A stretch of DNA of 64,000 bases from Gnetum montanum (Eukaryota; Streptophyta; Gnetopsida; Gnetales; Gnetaceae): assembly GCA_015680685.1 (NCBI GenBank), contig MNCI01026595.1, positions 62,001-126,000 on the forward strand, in the 5' to 3' direction. This document shows, one piece after another, positions 54,823 through 64,000 of this stretch. Position 1 is the first letter of the stretch. Each line of letters begins with the position of its first letter. Both the position numbers and the translations under genes were made by a program. Below the pieces are notes generated by a model. That model was not told the DNA's origin, made no database searches, and saw only the letters and a list, made by a program, of their open reading frames with translations.

Positions 54823-55636
54823 TGATGAGTGGCGAGGTACCCCTACATTTAACCATATGAATACGAGCATTTCACATGCGATCTATTCAAACTCCAAGGA
54901 CTAAGTGCTTATGCGGCTTAATGGAACACTCAAGGTTAATCAATCGTTGTCTTTCCAAACTTACTTATATTGTCATGGTTGTATGGTTAAGTAAGCTTGA
55001 GGTGTATGATTTTTATAGCTTTTATCCTTTTAATGTCTTATGCTGATAGGGGAAGGTAAGGAGAACTAAGTGACCAACTTTTATTAACTATTCACTAACT
55101 AAGTTCTAATTGTTCCTAATACCAGTATCCATTCCCACTTACCGCACACATCTTGAACCAGTGCAACGCTGCTGGGATTACCAAATGCTAATTATTATTG
55201 GGTTACCAAGTGCTACACACATGCTCAAAGTGGTCGTACTGAGTGTACTTAATAAGGAGAGTCAAAGGTTGAGAGAGAAATTAATTAACTAGGAAACCAT
55301 TTAAACATTCAACAATAATTAATTACTATTTAGCTTAATTTATATGCTGCAAGGTTTATCATAAAGTTTGTCTTTATTGTCATACAAAAATGTGTGCTCA
55401 GGTACAAATTGCTCGAATAAAGATCTATTCACTCTATGACTCCTACTGCGGGCACACAGGAATTATTCTAACATTGGAATGGTAAAACTGCAAGAGTTTG
55501 GTTAAGGATCTAAGTCTAACTATCTTGAACAAGGGAAGCCACCTCTTATTTATAGAAGATGAGGCAGGACATGATATCGCATGGTAGATGCAATATTATG
55601 TACACGATATCACTTACATGATATCGCAGTTCATCA
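54823..55636 (-). repeat. 3' LTR of the Athila element
   Basis: On the + strand it starts TGATGAGTGGCGAGG and ends CGCAGTTCATCA (814 bp). Inverted it matches 22023-22791 and 27139-27944. Palindromes GATATCGC occur near 55572-55626 and the TATA region TATAAATAAGAGG near 55540-55555. Inverted TACCCCCATGA, the purine tract, follows at 55637. Confidence 0.88.
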
Positions 55637-56925
55637 TACCCCCATGACTGAATGAAAACTCGTCCTCGAGTTCCTTACAAAATATTGGGAAGGTATGGGA
55701 TTATTGACTTGAATGACACTAATGGTGAATGGGGTGACACGTGAATGGATCATCATTACAATACATGGAAATATTAGTGTTGATGACCACAAGAGTGAAC
55801 ACTATACACATTTGATGTCCAGCCTTATTCGGCAGCTAAGAGAGAAGAGCGAGAAAAGAAGAAGATGTGTTGCTACCGATGCCAAAATTACACCTTATGT
55901 TGTCCATCCATAACCACGCCATCAATCTTGTTCCTTGCATAACTGTTCCAGCACTAGTCCATCCTAAGTGTTCCTCTAGATCCAATCCATTACGGTATGA
56001 TTGCCATCTGCACACACAACACAGTCACATATGAGCAAGGATCAGTAAATCACAATATAGTTGATACCTTGCCTCAGTGTAAGGTCCATTGGCTGAGTTG
56101 TGATATAGAAAATATGGACTCTAGAGATATAACACTGGTGACTATCCAAGGTGTAGGGGTTAGGAGAAAATTGAAAAAAATTGGACCAGGACCCCCATGA
56201 CTAAGAGCGATCCTCCGGTAGTAATAGAATGGAAAAAGATAAGGAATAAGAAAGATGGAGAAAAAGAAATAACGGAAATGTCAATGAAATGGATGTCAGA
56301 GGTGGAAATGAAGAAAATAAATGTTAATTTCAGTAATGCTTAAGAAAAAGAAGTTAATTGATCCACCAATTAGAAATGCCAGTGGGTCCTCCCCAAAGTA
56401 GGCTCATGCCCTTAATGCCCTAACAATCCCACATTCAAAGAGTCCATAGGCTCTGGAAATGTCATTTGGAAGCAAGAGTTAAAGTCTTAACCACAAGAAT
56501 TTACCAAAAAGAAAATAATGCATCAACCAAAATATAGACTACTGATACAACCAGTAATGAGGTCGAACATGGATAAAGAATGATGAGGAGAAGAGAATGG
56601 AATGGAGTCCCAAGAACAAGGTGGTGTACAGACCCTTATGTATTTATGGTTAATATGACTGGGCAGATCTCATTCCAAATCCAACCTCAAACAATCCACA
56701 TCCAATGACTTCACATTAATACACTTAGCCAATCCATCCACTTGAATTAGAAAGAATGCTTCTGCAAAAGAGTCACCACCATTCCGAAGAAACGAGAAAG
56801 GAAAGAGTAGGAAGCGAGAGAGTGCCTTAGTTAGAGGGAACATGTTTGTTTAGTTCCATAACCAGTGCTTGTAGCCCAGATGATTATTTTGTCTAAGGGA
56901 TGTGCTTTGAATTCTCACTGTGTTT

Positions 56926-56960
<35 letters not shown>

Positions 56961-57538
56961 TGCGTGAGAACCACACCATGCAAAGACTTATTATTATTTT
57001 TATTAGCTTAGCTTCCTGATAATGGAGCAATGTTAGAATGGTAAGGAAAACTCAAGAAGAAAAAATCCAAGCACCCAAGAGAACGGCCAACACAAATGCG
57101 TCAAATCCCCTTGAAGTCATACCCTTTTCAGTCCTTAAGTCCTTCCTTAGTTTGAGAAGTGCCCAGTCACCAATTCGTTGATAGTTTTATGATTAAGAAA
57201 GGGATCATACAATTCCAAGCCAAGAGAGACCATAGAAATTTATGAATGCATGGATGACGTGGACTCATTGCCTGTTATATCAAAAGAACCATACCTTAAT
57301 ATCAACATTATAACTCCAAGGTAAAAACCAAACATTAGCAATCAATAGAATATAGTTTAGACCACCACCGGGAGCACTTATTAGGTGACAAACCTAACAA
57401 CACAAACAACCACACAAGGAAATGAAAAAGTATGAACAATGTTGCAAAACAAAAACAAGAAAAGTTAAAGAAATTTCTAAAACAAAAATGTGTAAGAAAA
57501 AAACAAAAACTAAAAAAGGAACTGAGGGCCTTAATTGA
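55637..57538 (-). other. 3' untranslated region of the Athila element
   Basis: 55637-55880 is homologous (inverted) to 21778-22022. Beyond it I see no ORF and no env-like second ORF, in contrast to elements 3 and 4. A run of 33 T lies at 56927-56959. 57420-57520 is T-rich on the minus strand, like the start of the spacers in elements 3 and 4. Confidence 0.5.
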
Positions 57539-58730
57539 TCAGTAGAGGTGGCCATCTCTCCCATGACTGAGTTGGAAGGAGGAGATCCGAAATAATGAGT
57601 AGGGTTGTCCCTTCTCAAAGATATTATGGGCACTAGCTATTCTAAGTTCATGGAAGGGTTTGGTCTATTGCACATTGACTAGTGATCTCTTATCAGGGCT
57701 CTCAGGTTTGTATATGGTCATGGCCCCTAAAGGAAAGGTTGTATGAATAATATAAGGTCCTTCCCATAGTGTTTGACATTTTGTGCATTGTGGCACATGT
57801 GTGGGGTTCCAATAGAGAACCTTATCTCCTGGTTGATACTTAACCTTTCAAATTTTTAAGTCATGACGTTGCTTGTTATATGCCTTGTGCAACTCATTTG
57901 ATGACATCGTAGCTAATCAGTTTTCTTCTAGCACGTTTAAAGTTTCCAACCTTTGTTTTTGTGCTAGATCAAGGTTGAGGTGGAGGTCACAAGCCATGGA
58001 TAGTGTATGGAGCTTGGTTTGAATTGGAAGCTTTGGAAGTTTTCCATACACTAACTCATAGGGAGAGTAGCCTATAGGGAGTTTCCAAGTGGAGTGGTAT
58101 GCCCAAAGAGCATCCTTTAGTTTAGTGCTCCAATCTCACCTATACTTGCTAATTTTCCTTGTCAATATTTTAGTGATCTCCCTGTTGGTGACCTTAGCTT
58201 GTCCATTAGCTTGGGGGTGATAAGGTGTAGTCAATTTATGTTCAACCCCTAAACATTGCATTAAATTCCAAAAATTTGCACCTGTGAAGTGTGTTCCATT
58301 ATCCGAGATAAGTGCATGTGGCATACCAAACCTATTTACAATTTATTATTACACAAATCGTGTGGCTATAGATGATGTATAGTCTGTAACAGCAGCTGCT
58401 TCATCCCATTTCGTTAGATAGTCTACGGCAACTACAATGTAAGCTTTTCTATTGGACATTGGTGTAATGGGCCCCATAAAGTCTATTCCCCAAATTTTGA
58501 AGGGTTCTAAAGGTTGAACCCATTGTTGTGGATCCTCCATTCTAGTAGTCATTCCCCATTCACGTTGAAAATGCTTGCAAGATTGGAAAAATTGATGGAC
58601 ATCCCAAAATAATGTTGGCCAATAATATCCTACAAGCAGGATCTTAATAGTCGTTCATCTCCCTGCATAGTGACCCCCACAAGGTCCATCATGAGCATCT
58701 TGGAGAACTCTTAGTTGGTCCACCTCAGGC
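57539..58730 (-). pseudogene. Integrase of the Athila element
   Basis: The zinc-finger region has HDGPCGGHYAG near 58680 and a decayed C-x2-C part. The core shows FKIWGIDFMGPITPMSNRK (first Asp), HALISDNGTHF (second Asp) and HPQANGQAKVTNREI, where the third catalytic Glu is Lys. The G-to-A change fits deamination on the other strand. The C-terminus has GDKVLYWNPTHVP and WEGPYIIHTTFP, ending TGA at 57539-57541. Stops near 58346 and 58136 interrupt the frame. Confidence 0.85.
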
Positions 58731-58989
58731 ACGCACCATCAAACCAAGCCATTAGGATAGAATTTGTAAAGTTGTCCATTGATCTCCATGAAGTACTTGG
58801 CTTCGTGAAGAAACTGTTGTTTCTTCCTAAAGTCTAGCTCTTGTGGTGTTTTTTGGGTAAGGAGATAGGTGAGAATGAAACTATACCAATTTGTCTCCAT
58901 GGGTTGGTTATTCACTACACTGACAAAGAGGGCTTCCTCAAGAAAATGATCAAACATTACATATTCATCCTCTCTACTATCTCAATGCA

Positions 58990-60260
58990 ATGAGGATAAA
59001 TGATCTGCAACTACGTTCTCATTGTCCTTTTTATCGATCATCATTAAATTGAACTCCTGTAGGATTACTAGCCATCATATAATATGAGGGCTAACCGTTC
59101 GCTTATTCATGAGGAATCGTATTGCACTATGATCTATATGGATGAACACTTTGTAACCTAACACATAGTGCCTAAACTTATCCAGCGCAAACATTGTAGC
59201 CATTAATTCTTTTTTTGTAGTTATGTCATTAAGTTATTCACCGGCGATACTCCTACTTGCATAGTGGATGTAGTAAGGATGTTTTTGGTCATCTAACTAT
59301 GTAAGTACGGCTCCTAAGGCATAATTGGACGCGTTAGTCATTATATGGAATGGTCTAGACCAATCAAGAGCTTCTAGAATGGGAGTTTCTACAAGATTTT
59401 ATTTTAGTGTTTGGAATGCTTGTTCACATTCCCTGGTCCATTCGAACAGTGCGTCCTTCTTTGTTAGCTCTACCAACAATTTGGAAATCTTGGAGAAGTT
59501 CTCAATGAATCTCCTATAGTAGCCAGTGTGTCCAAGGAATGACCAAATGTCCTTAACAGTTTCCGGTTGACGGGTGATTCCTTGGATGACCCTAACTTTA
59601 TCTAGGTCTACCTCTATTCCTGAATGTGAAACCTTATGCCCAAGTACTACACCTTCTTGGACCATTAAATGGCTTTTTTACCAGTTGAGCCTTAAGTTGG
59701 TTTCTACGCATCTTTTTAGCACTTGCTCTAATCGGTCCAAGGCTTGATCAAAACTTATTCCATAAGTGGAGAAGTCATCCATAAAGACTTCCACTTCATT
59801 TCCTATCTATTATTATAATATGCTTAGAACTAGGCATTGAAACATGGCAGGAGCATTGCACAAGCCAAACAACATTTGATTATATGTGAACATTCCCCAA
59901 GGACTGGTGAACATTGTCTTGGCTTAATCTTTTGGGGCTATCTATATTTGGTTGTATCCATTATAGCCATCCAAAAAACTATAATAGCGATGCCTTGCTA
60001 TGGTGTCTAATACTTGGTCAACGAATGGCAACGGAAAGTGAACCTTAAATGTTGTCATGTTCAGCAGTCTAAAATCTATGCACACCCTCCATTTGCTTCC
60101 TTTTTTTGACATGATCACCAAAGGGCTAACCCATTCGCTATCAGAAATGAGATATATGAACCCAGCCTTAAGAAGCTATTCTATTTATTCTTTTACTACT
60201 TGCTTCAATTTTGGGTTCAATCACCTCTGCAGTTGTTTTCAAGGTTTCATGGAGGGGTTA
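58990..60260 (-). pseudogene. Reverse transcriptase and RNase H of the Athila element
   Basis: RT motifs in order: AGFIYLISDSEWVSPLV, WRVCIDFRLLN, FPLPFVDQVLD, DGYNGYNQI, QMLFGLCNAPA and, at about 59775-59800, FMDDFSTYG with both catalytic Asp. The connection follows (VLGHKVSHSGIEVD and FLGHTGYYRRFIENFSKI, 59665-59480). RNase H shows MTNASNYALGAVLT near 59330 and ATMFALDKFRHYVLGYK near 59180. About seven in-frame stops are visible. The WPSV/FMDDFS form is characteristic of Athila RT. Confidence 0.85.
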
Positions 60261-60261
60261 G

Positions 60262-60880
60262 CGTAAATCCTATGCTGACATATCCTAGGATCTATTCCAG
60301 TTAATTCAGGGTATGATCAGGCAAAGGATTTTAACCACATATTTATCACTTTCAGCAATCTTTATTTTTGTTTGGGAACAAGTCTTACATTGATGATCAC
60401 CAATTTTCCATTTTCGAGGGTCATATATCCTAGACTGATGGGCAATGGTTTCAAATCTAGGGGCTCTTTTTTAAATCTTTCAGTAATTTCCAACTTCCCC
60501 CAGTTGATGTTTTCAAGGTTAAGACTTGGAAGTTGGCAGCGGACTTTCTCTAGTGTATCTATGCTTTCAATGTAAGAACTAGTTATTACCTTAGTTAGTT
60601 CCATGCATGTTAGTGAGTTGCTCTCTTGATCAGCCATCACCCACTAGGTGTCTTCTTGTTGTGTGGCTGCTGCATACAGGCACTTTTATATATTAATGTC
60701 TTGTGCACACCGATTGCATGCAGGCAATGCTAAACTTTTCATAACCCATGATTTATGCATGCAATTGCACCCTGTGTCACTGTATGCGATGCATGGAACT
60801 TTCTTCTTCTTAATCTTTTCAAAAGTGTTTCTCTTAGATATTTCCAGGGAAAGATCGCGAATTCTCAGACATGCATCTAT
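60262..60880 (-). pseudogene. Protease-RT linker of the Athila element
   Basis: The frame 60640-60362 is open and in register with protease and RT. It contains LPSLNLENINWGKLEITERF and DLKPLPISLGYMTLENGKLV, the usual Athila lead-in (LKPLP.HLKY.FL) to RT. Sequence 60880-60640 is decayed. Confidence 0.7.
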
Positions 60881-61430
60881 AGTACTTAGTCATGCTCTTC
60901 CCATTATTATTGGAAAGTCTCCTTTACCATTGTTTACTTGTATCACTAGGAAATCAACTGGGTACGACCACCCACACATAGTGGTAACGTTGTCCTCCAC
61001 TAGTCCAAATGGAATAGTGATGGACTGGTTAGCCAGCTCTAGTTGAATATTGCTCTTCCTTAATGGAGGCAGGTTCCATGCTTTGTACATCTCTTGTGAT
61101 ATTAGGTTGACTCCAGAACTCGAGTCCAAAAGAGCTTTACATGGTTCATTCCCAACAACTTGGAGATAGATTAGAGGGCTTCTAAGATCAAAGAATTTCC
61201 TAGGAAGGTGGCCAACCTTAATCCAGTCAGTAATAACATGTGTTAACATAACCGTATGCGTTGAGCTCGATGTTTGGTTTGAAGGGAACTCTGGAGCCTT
61301 ATTTGATGGATAGGGGTTCAGAGGTTCAACCACTTGTGGATGTAAGTGCTTGGTTGGGCTATTGGTTCTGAAGAAGGTCTTGTGGCATTTCATTGTTGTG
61401 TATTTACAACCCTTGTGGCATTGCATTGTT
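60880..61430 (-). pseudogene. Protease of the Athila element
   Basis: Open frame 61426-60890. CKALLDSSSGVNLISQEMYK at about 61140-61080 is the active site (usual form LLD-[SL]-G-A-S-x-N-L), in which the residues after Asp are altered. WSYPVDFLVIQV and DFPIIMGRA close the domain. It matches the remnant in element 4 at 48055-48300 closely. In front lies a Pro/Ser/Gln-rich linker. Confidence 0.8.
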
Positions 61431-63767
61431 GTGGTTGAGTAGGGAGTTTCCCTTGCATTACTGGAGCAGGTGGTAATAGAGCTATTGGTGTGAGAGTTGC
61501 GGATGGATTCGAAGGATGGTATGTGTGTGGGTTATCTCCCCTAGGAGAAGGAATTATAAAATACTCCCAAGCTTGGTAGTGATGTTGTGGTGTAACGTGA
61601 CCAACAAAGTCACGTGGAGAGATTGGATGCTGCACATAGTAGCCATATGGGTTTGGTTGCTGGTAGGGGTATTTTTGCCTTGGTGGTGGCATCCCCCATG
61701 ATTATGGGTATTGCCACTATTGATGTTGCTCAACGGGTTGTGGTGGAGTTCCACTTGGATAATATGTTGAAGATTGGTGGATCTACCTTGGGTTACCTTG
61801 GGGATAAGGTAACCGTCAGGGTGCTTGCTGTTTATTAAATTGTGGGTTCAGTGCATACACCCCAGACTCTTGTAGATGTGAGATTACTGGGCAACATCCC
61901 TTAGGATGGTCGTATTGGCATATCTCACATCCATCTTCATTATCTGTGTCTGAATCCACAACCTCTTCGATGATGGCCATTTTACACTTACCCTTGTTAT
62001 GTGCATTGTCTACTTTTGTCTTCTTCTTTTTGTCATGCTCACTACCTCACTCCCTAGACTCCTCTACAATTTTAAGAATGGTTTCAAACCTACTATCCAG
62101 GGAGTCCCACATTTGGTCTACCTTTGCCGATACTTCTGTTGTTAACTTTTAGAGCAGCAAAGTTTTCCTATTCACCACCTCTTCGAGTGGTGACTCTTCT
62201 TCCTCATCACAGAATCTCACTCCCCTTTTTTAAAGGGAAGGATCTCAATTGTACTCTTCCACACTTTCTCTCTTCCATAGCTCTACTTCTTATTTGGCTA
62301 CTTTCTCTAGAAATCTATGGATTTGATGAGACCTAAGCTCTGATAACCTTCCTTGGACATATGTCCCAAGGGTTCTTCTTGTTTCATGCCTAAGTCCATC
62401 TACGAGATGGCATAGTTGATCCTACTATGAATAACCATGGCCAGGGCAATGATGTAATAGTGTGTACTAGCATCCCATGGCAGCATCCAAGGGTTCATGA
62501 TTTCCTTGCTTCCATCCTTGGATTTTCTTTCATAAGTTAGACACTCGGGAGTATGTTTGGTACTTATCATTAAACAATTCTAACATTGTACTCCACCTTC
62601 GAATGGATTCCAGTTCTAAGCACCGGTACCAGCTTTCAGCTTCTTTCACTAATATCCTTGGGAACAACTTTAGTTTTTTCCATTCATTTTCTATGTTCTA
62701 CAAGGCACATGCATTGTGGAATGCTTGTAAATGGTTTTGAGGATCAGCGTTGTATCCCCCTTCAAATCGGTGGATGTTGTTCATGTCTAACCTCTTGATC
62801 CTACTATCCTTTTGGTGCCTTATGGGAACTCTTATGGCCTCCATTATATCTAGCATGCTTCTAGTTGTGAGTAGGAGTTCTTTGTGATCATCCCATCTAG
62901 AGCATCTATGATGTCTATGTGGTTCCCTAATCTCCCTTCTTCTATGCCTTGATTCCTTAGGGTGTCCTCATCCTCGTTCTCGACTATCTCATCAATCTTT
63001 TTCACTCTTTTTTCCTTTATCCTCATGGTTAGTTTCCTTATGACTACGTCTATACACTAAAGGAGAGGGTGAATGTGACGATGAAGGTGAAGAAGAAGGA
63101 GAACCATCACCATGATGGTGTTTTCTACCTTTTCTTCGGTGGTCTCGGCCTTGATCATGATCACGATCAGAACGTCCGCCCTTATCATGTGTTTGTGTTC
63201 CTTCTTTGAATACTTCGTGTTAGTGGGTATCAGAACTATGGTTGTGGATAGTGGAGTGGAGGTTTTGATACACCACCTCCTGACCATCTTTAGCAGGAGG
63301 AACATTGATCGGTGGGGAACCTGTTGAAGCAGGTTCACCACCCTCAATTTCTCTCAAGACATGCAAAGTGTTATGGGACCATTTACCCTTCGAGGATATA
63401 TGATATCTCTCCTATCGCAAGTCCCTTTGACATTGTGCTTCTGTGGGATGGTAGTCCCTTGTGTCATGATCACATGCAACATATTCTATGTACAAAAATG
63501 ACATGCCTATTCGTGAGAGATCACAAAGGAGCATGTTGGGGACTGATCAGTCTAGAGGCAACACAATGTTACCTTCCAAGTCTCTCTAATGCAGTTGTTC
63601 ATCTTGATCGAGAATAAAGGTAAAGTTTGGTATATACTCATCGTGATGAGTATATACCACATGAAACTATTGAGGAAGTGGTAGATCTTCGTTACGTGTA
63701 TTATGTTGCCGACTGTCTCTTGATTAGTCCTAGGTGGTGAAGTGCTCTTGTGCGAAGAAGAAGACAT
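61430..63767 (-). pseudogene. Gag of the Athila element
   Basis: The start MSSSSHKSTSPPRTNQ is at 63767, 126 nt from the primer site, close to the spacing in element 3. The capsid has HRFEGGYNADPQNHLQAFHN near 62780-62720 and LFPRILVKEAESWYRCLE near 62670-62620. A charged Arg/His/Asp region lies at 63200-62900. The knuckle CEICQYDHPKGCC is at about 61935-61895 and is intact. The C-terminal part is Pro/Gln/Tyr-rich (61692-61392). Frame changes occur at several points, unlike in pol. Confidence 0.72.
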
Positions 63768-63892
63768 TTTGTCTTATTCGGTGTGCAATTTACCATTGTC
63801 TTATCTTTTCTTGATTAACCCTAATGGTTAGTTCTAGCATCCCAATGATATGGATGATTTCCTATGTTCTATGTAGTGCACAAAAAACTAAG

Positions 63893-63910
63893 TCCCCAGC
63901 AACGGTGCCA
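63893..63910 (-). promoter_or_regulatory. tRNA-Asp-type primer binding site of the Athila element
   Basis: The minus strand reads TGGCACCGTTGCTGGGGA one base after the LTR. It differs from the complement of plant tRNA-Asp at two positions, both transitions. Confidence 0.8.
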
Positions 63911-63911
63911 A

Positions 63912-64000
63912 TGATGAGTGGTGAGGTACCCCTACACTCAACCATACGAATACAAGCATTTCATAGGTGATTCGGTCGAACTCCAAGGACTAAGTGGTTA
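63912..64000 (-). repeat. 5' LTR of the Athila element, partial at window edge
   Basis: TGATGAGTGGTGAGGTACC at 63912 matches the start of the 3' LTR at 54823. It continues to the end of the window (TCCAAGGACTAAGTG matches 54891). Confidence 0.88.

Larger units (their letters stand above)
54823..64000 (-). mobile_element. Athila retrotransposon with pol, 5' LTR beyond window (element 2)
   Basis: The 3' LTR is 54823-55636. The element reads leftward from the primer site at 63910 through gag (63767-61430), protease (61430-60880), RT (60260-59400), RNase H (59400-58990) and integrase (58730-57539). RT motif FMDDFSTYG and the tRNA-Asp primer site are typical of the Athila lineage. From 61426 to 57539 all domains remain in one reading frame with only nonsense mutations. 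It is inserted 10 bp from the end of element 4. Confidence 0.85.

Noticed and set aside
56927-56959. T33 run as a processed-pseudogene or SINE tail
   Set aside because: No duplicated target or SINE promoter boxes nearby; it lies in the 3' region of the Athila element and may be simple slippage.
1-64000. tRNA or rRNA genes and ordinary cellular genes
   Set aside because: I found no A/B-box cloverleaf, no rRNA-like stretch and no intact housekeeping coding sequence; this is by eye and tRNAscan-SE would be decisive.

Overview
The window looks like nuclear DNA from a seed plant with a large, repeat-rich genome. The evidence is nested Ty3/Gypsy LTR retrotransposons of the plant Tat and Athila lineages, a tRNA-Asp-type primer site, plant-style short GT-AG introns and a MULE-type transposase relic. 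I cannot name the species. I found no intact ordinary cellular gene, no tRNA or rRNA gene and no CRISPR array. Most coding regions are decayed by in-frame stops, many TAG/TGA, while long reading frames stay in register. That pattern fits C-to-T decay of methylated DNA.

Region 1 (1-21777) is one giant Tat/Ogre-like element on the minus strand, 1192-21693 (20.5 kb). It has LTRs of 1329 and 1410 bp and a 5-bp target duplication GAAGG. It inserted into an LTR of its own family lying in the opposite orientation (about 390-1191 plus 21694-21777). In element order it carries gag, a zinc knuckle, a PYVVRVP-repeat linker, protease, a 5.5-kb interval, RT, two RNase H domains and integrase. The 5.5-kb interval holds a seven-exon gene on the opposite (+) strand, 8142-12291, with its own TATA box, consistent splice phases and a poly(A) signal. 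This is the most unusual object in the window.

Region 2 (21778-31218) starts with a 3' fragment of an Athila-type element (21778-22791). Next comes a second, older minus-strand Ty3 element (about 22792-30390) whose second RNase H appears to lie before RT. That element is interrupted by a solo Athila LTR at 27139-27944 with target duplication CTATC. A minus-strand gene with a coiled-coil C-terminus (42240-40079 and 31218-30395) is split in two by the next element.

Region 3 (31219-54812) holds two related non-autonomous Athila-type elements on the plus strand. Element 3 is complete (31219-40078). Element 4 has lost its 5' end (about 45411-54812). Neither has RT or integrase. Each has gag (element 4 also a protease), a conserved spacer, an internal module that looks like a second LTR U3 promoter, and a second ORF with a splice acceptor directly before its ATG (36581 and 51018). 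Between them lie the upstream half of the split gene, a MULE transposase relic with a recognisable 100-nt intron, and an isolated LTR fragment.

Region 4 (54823-64000) is a minus-strand Athila element with gag, protease, RT, RNase H and integrase. Its 3' LTR is complete; its 5' LTR runs off the right edge. It shares gag and LTR type with elements 3 and 4, so it is the likely kind of autonomous partner. Three different families here carry extra proteins of similar size, each with a coiled-coil or helical C-terminus.

Caveats: there are N gaps at 5129-5306 and 16861-17415. Two single-N joins (76 and 38115) are flanked by duplicated sequence and are probably assembly artefacts.
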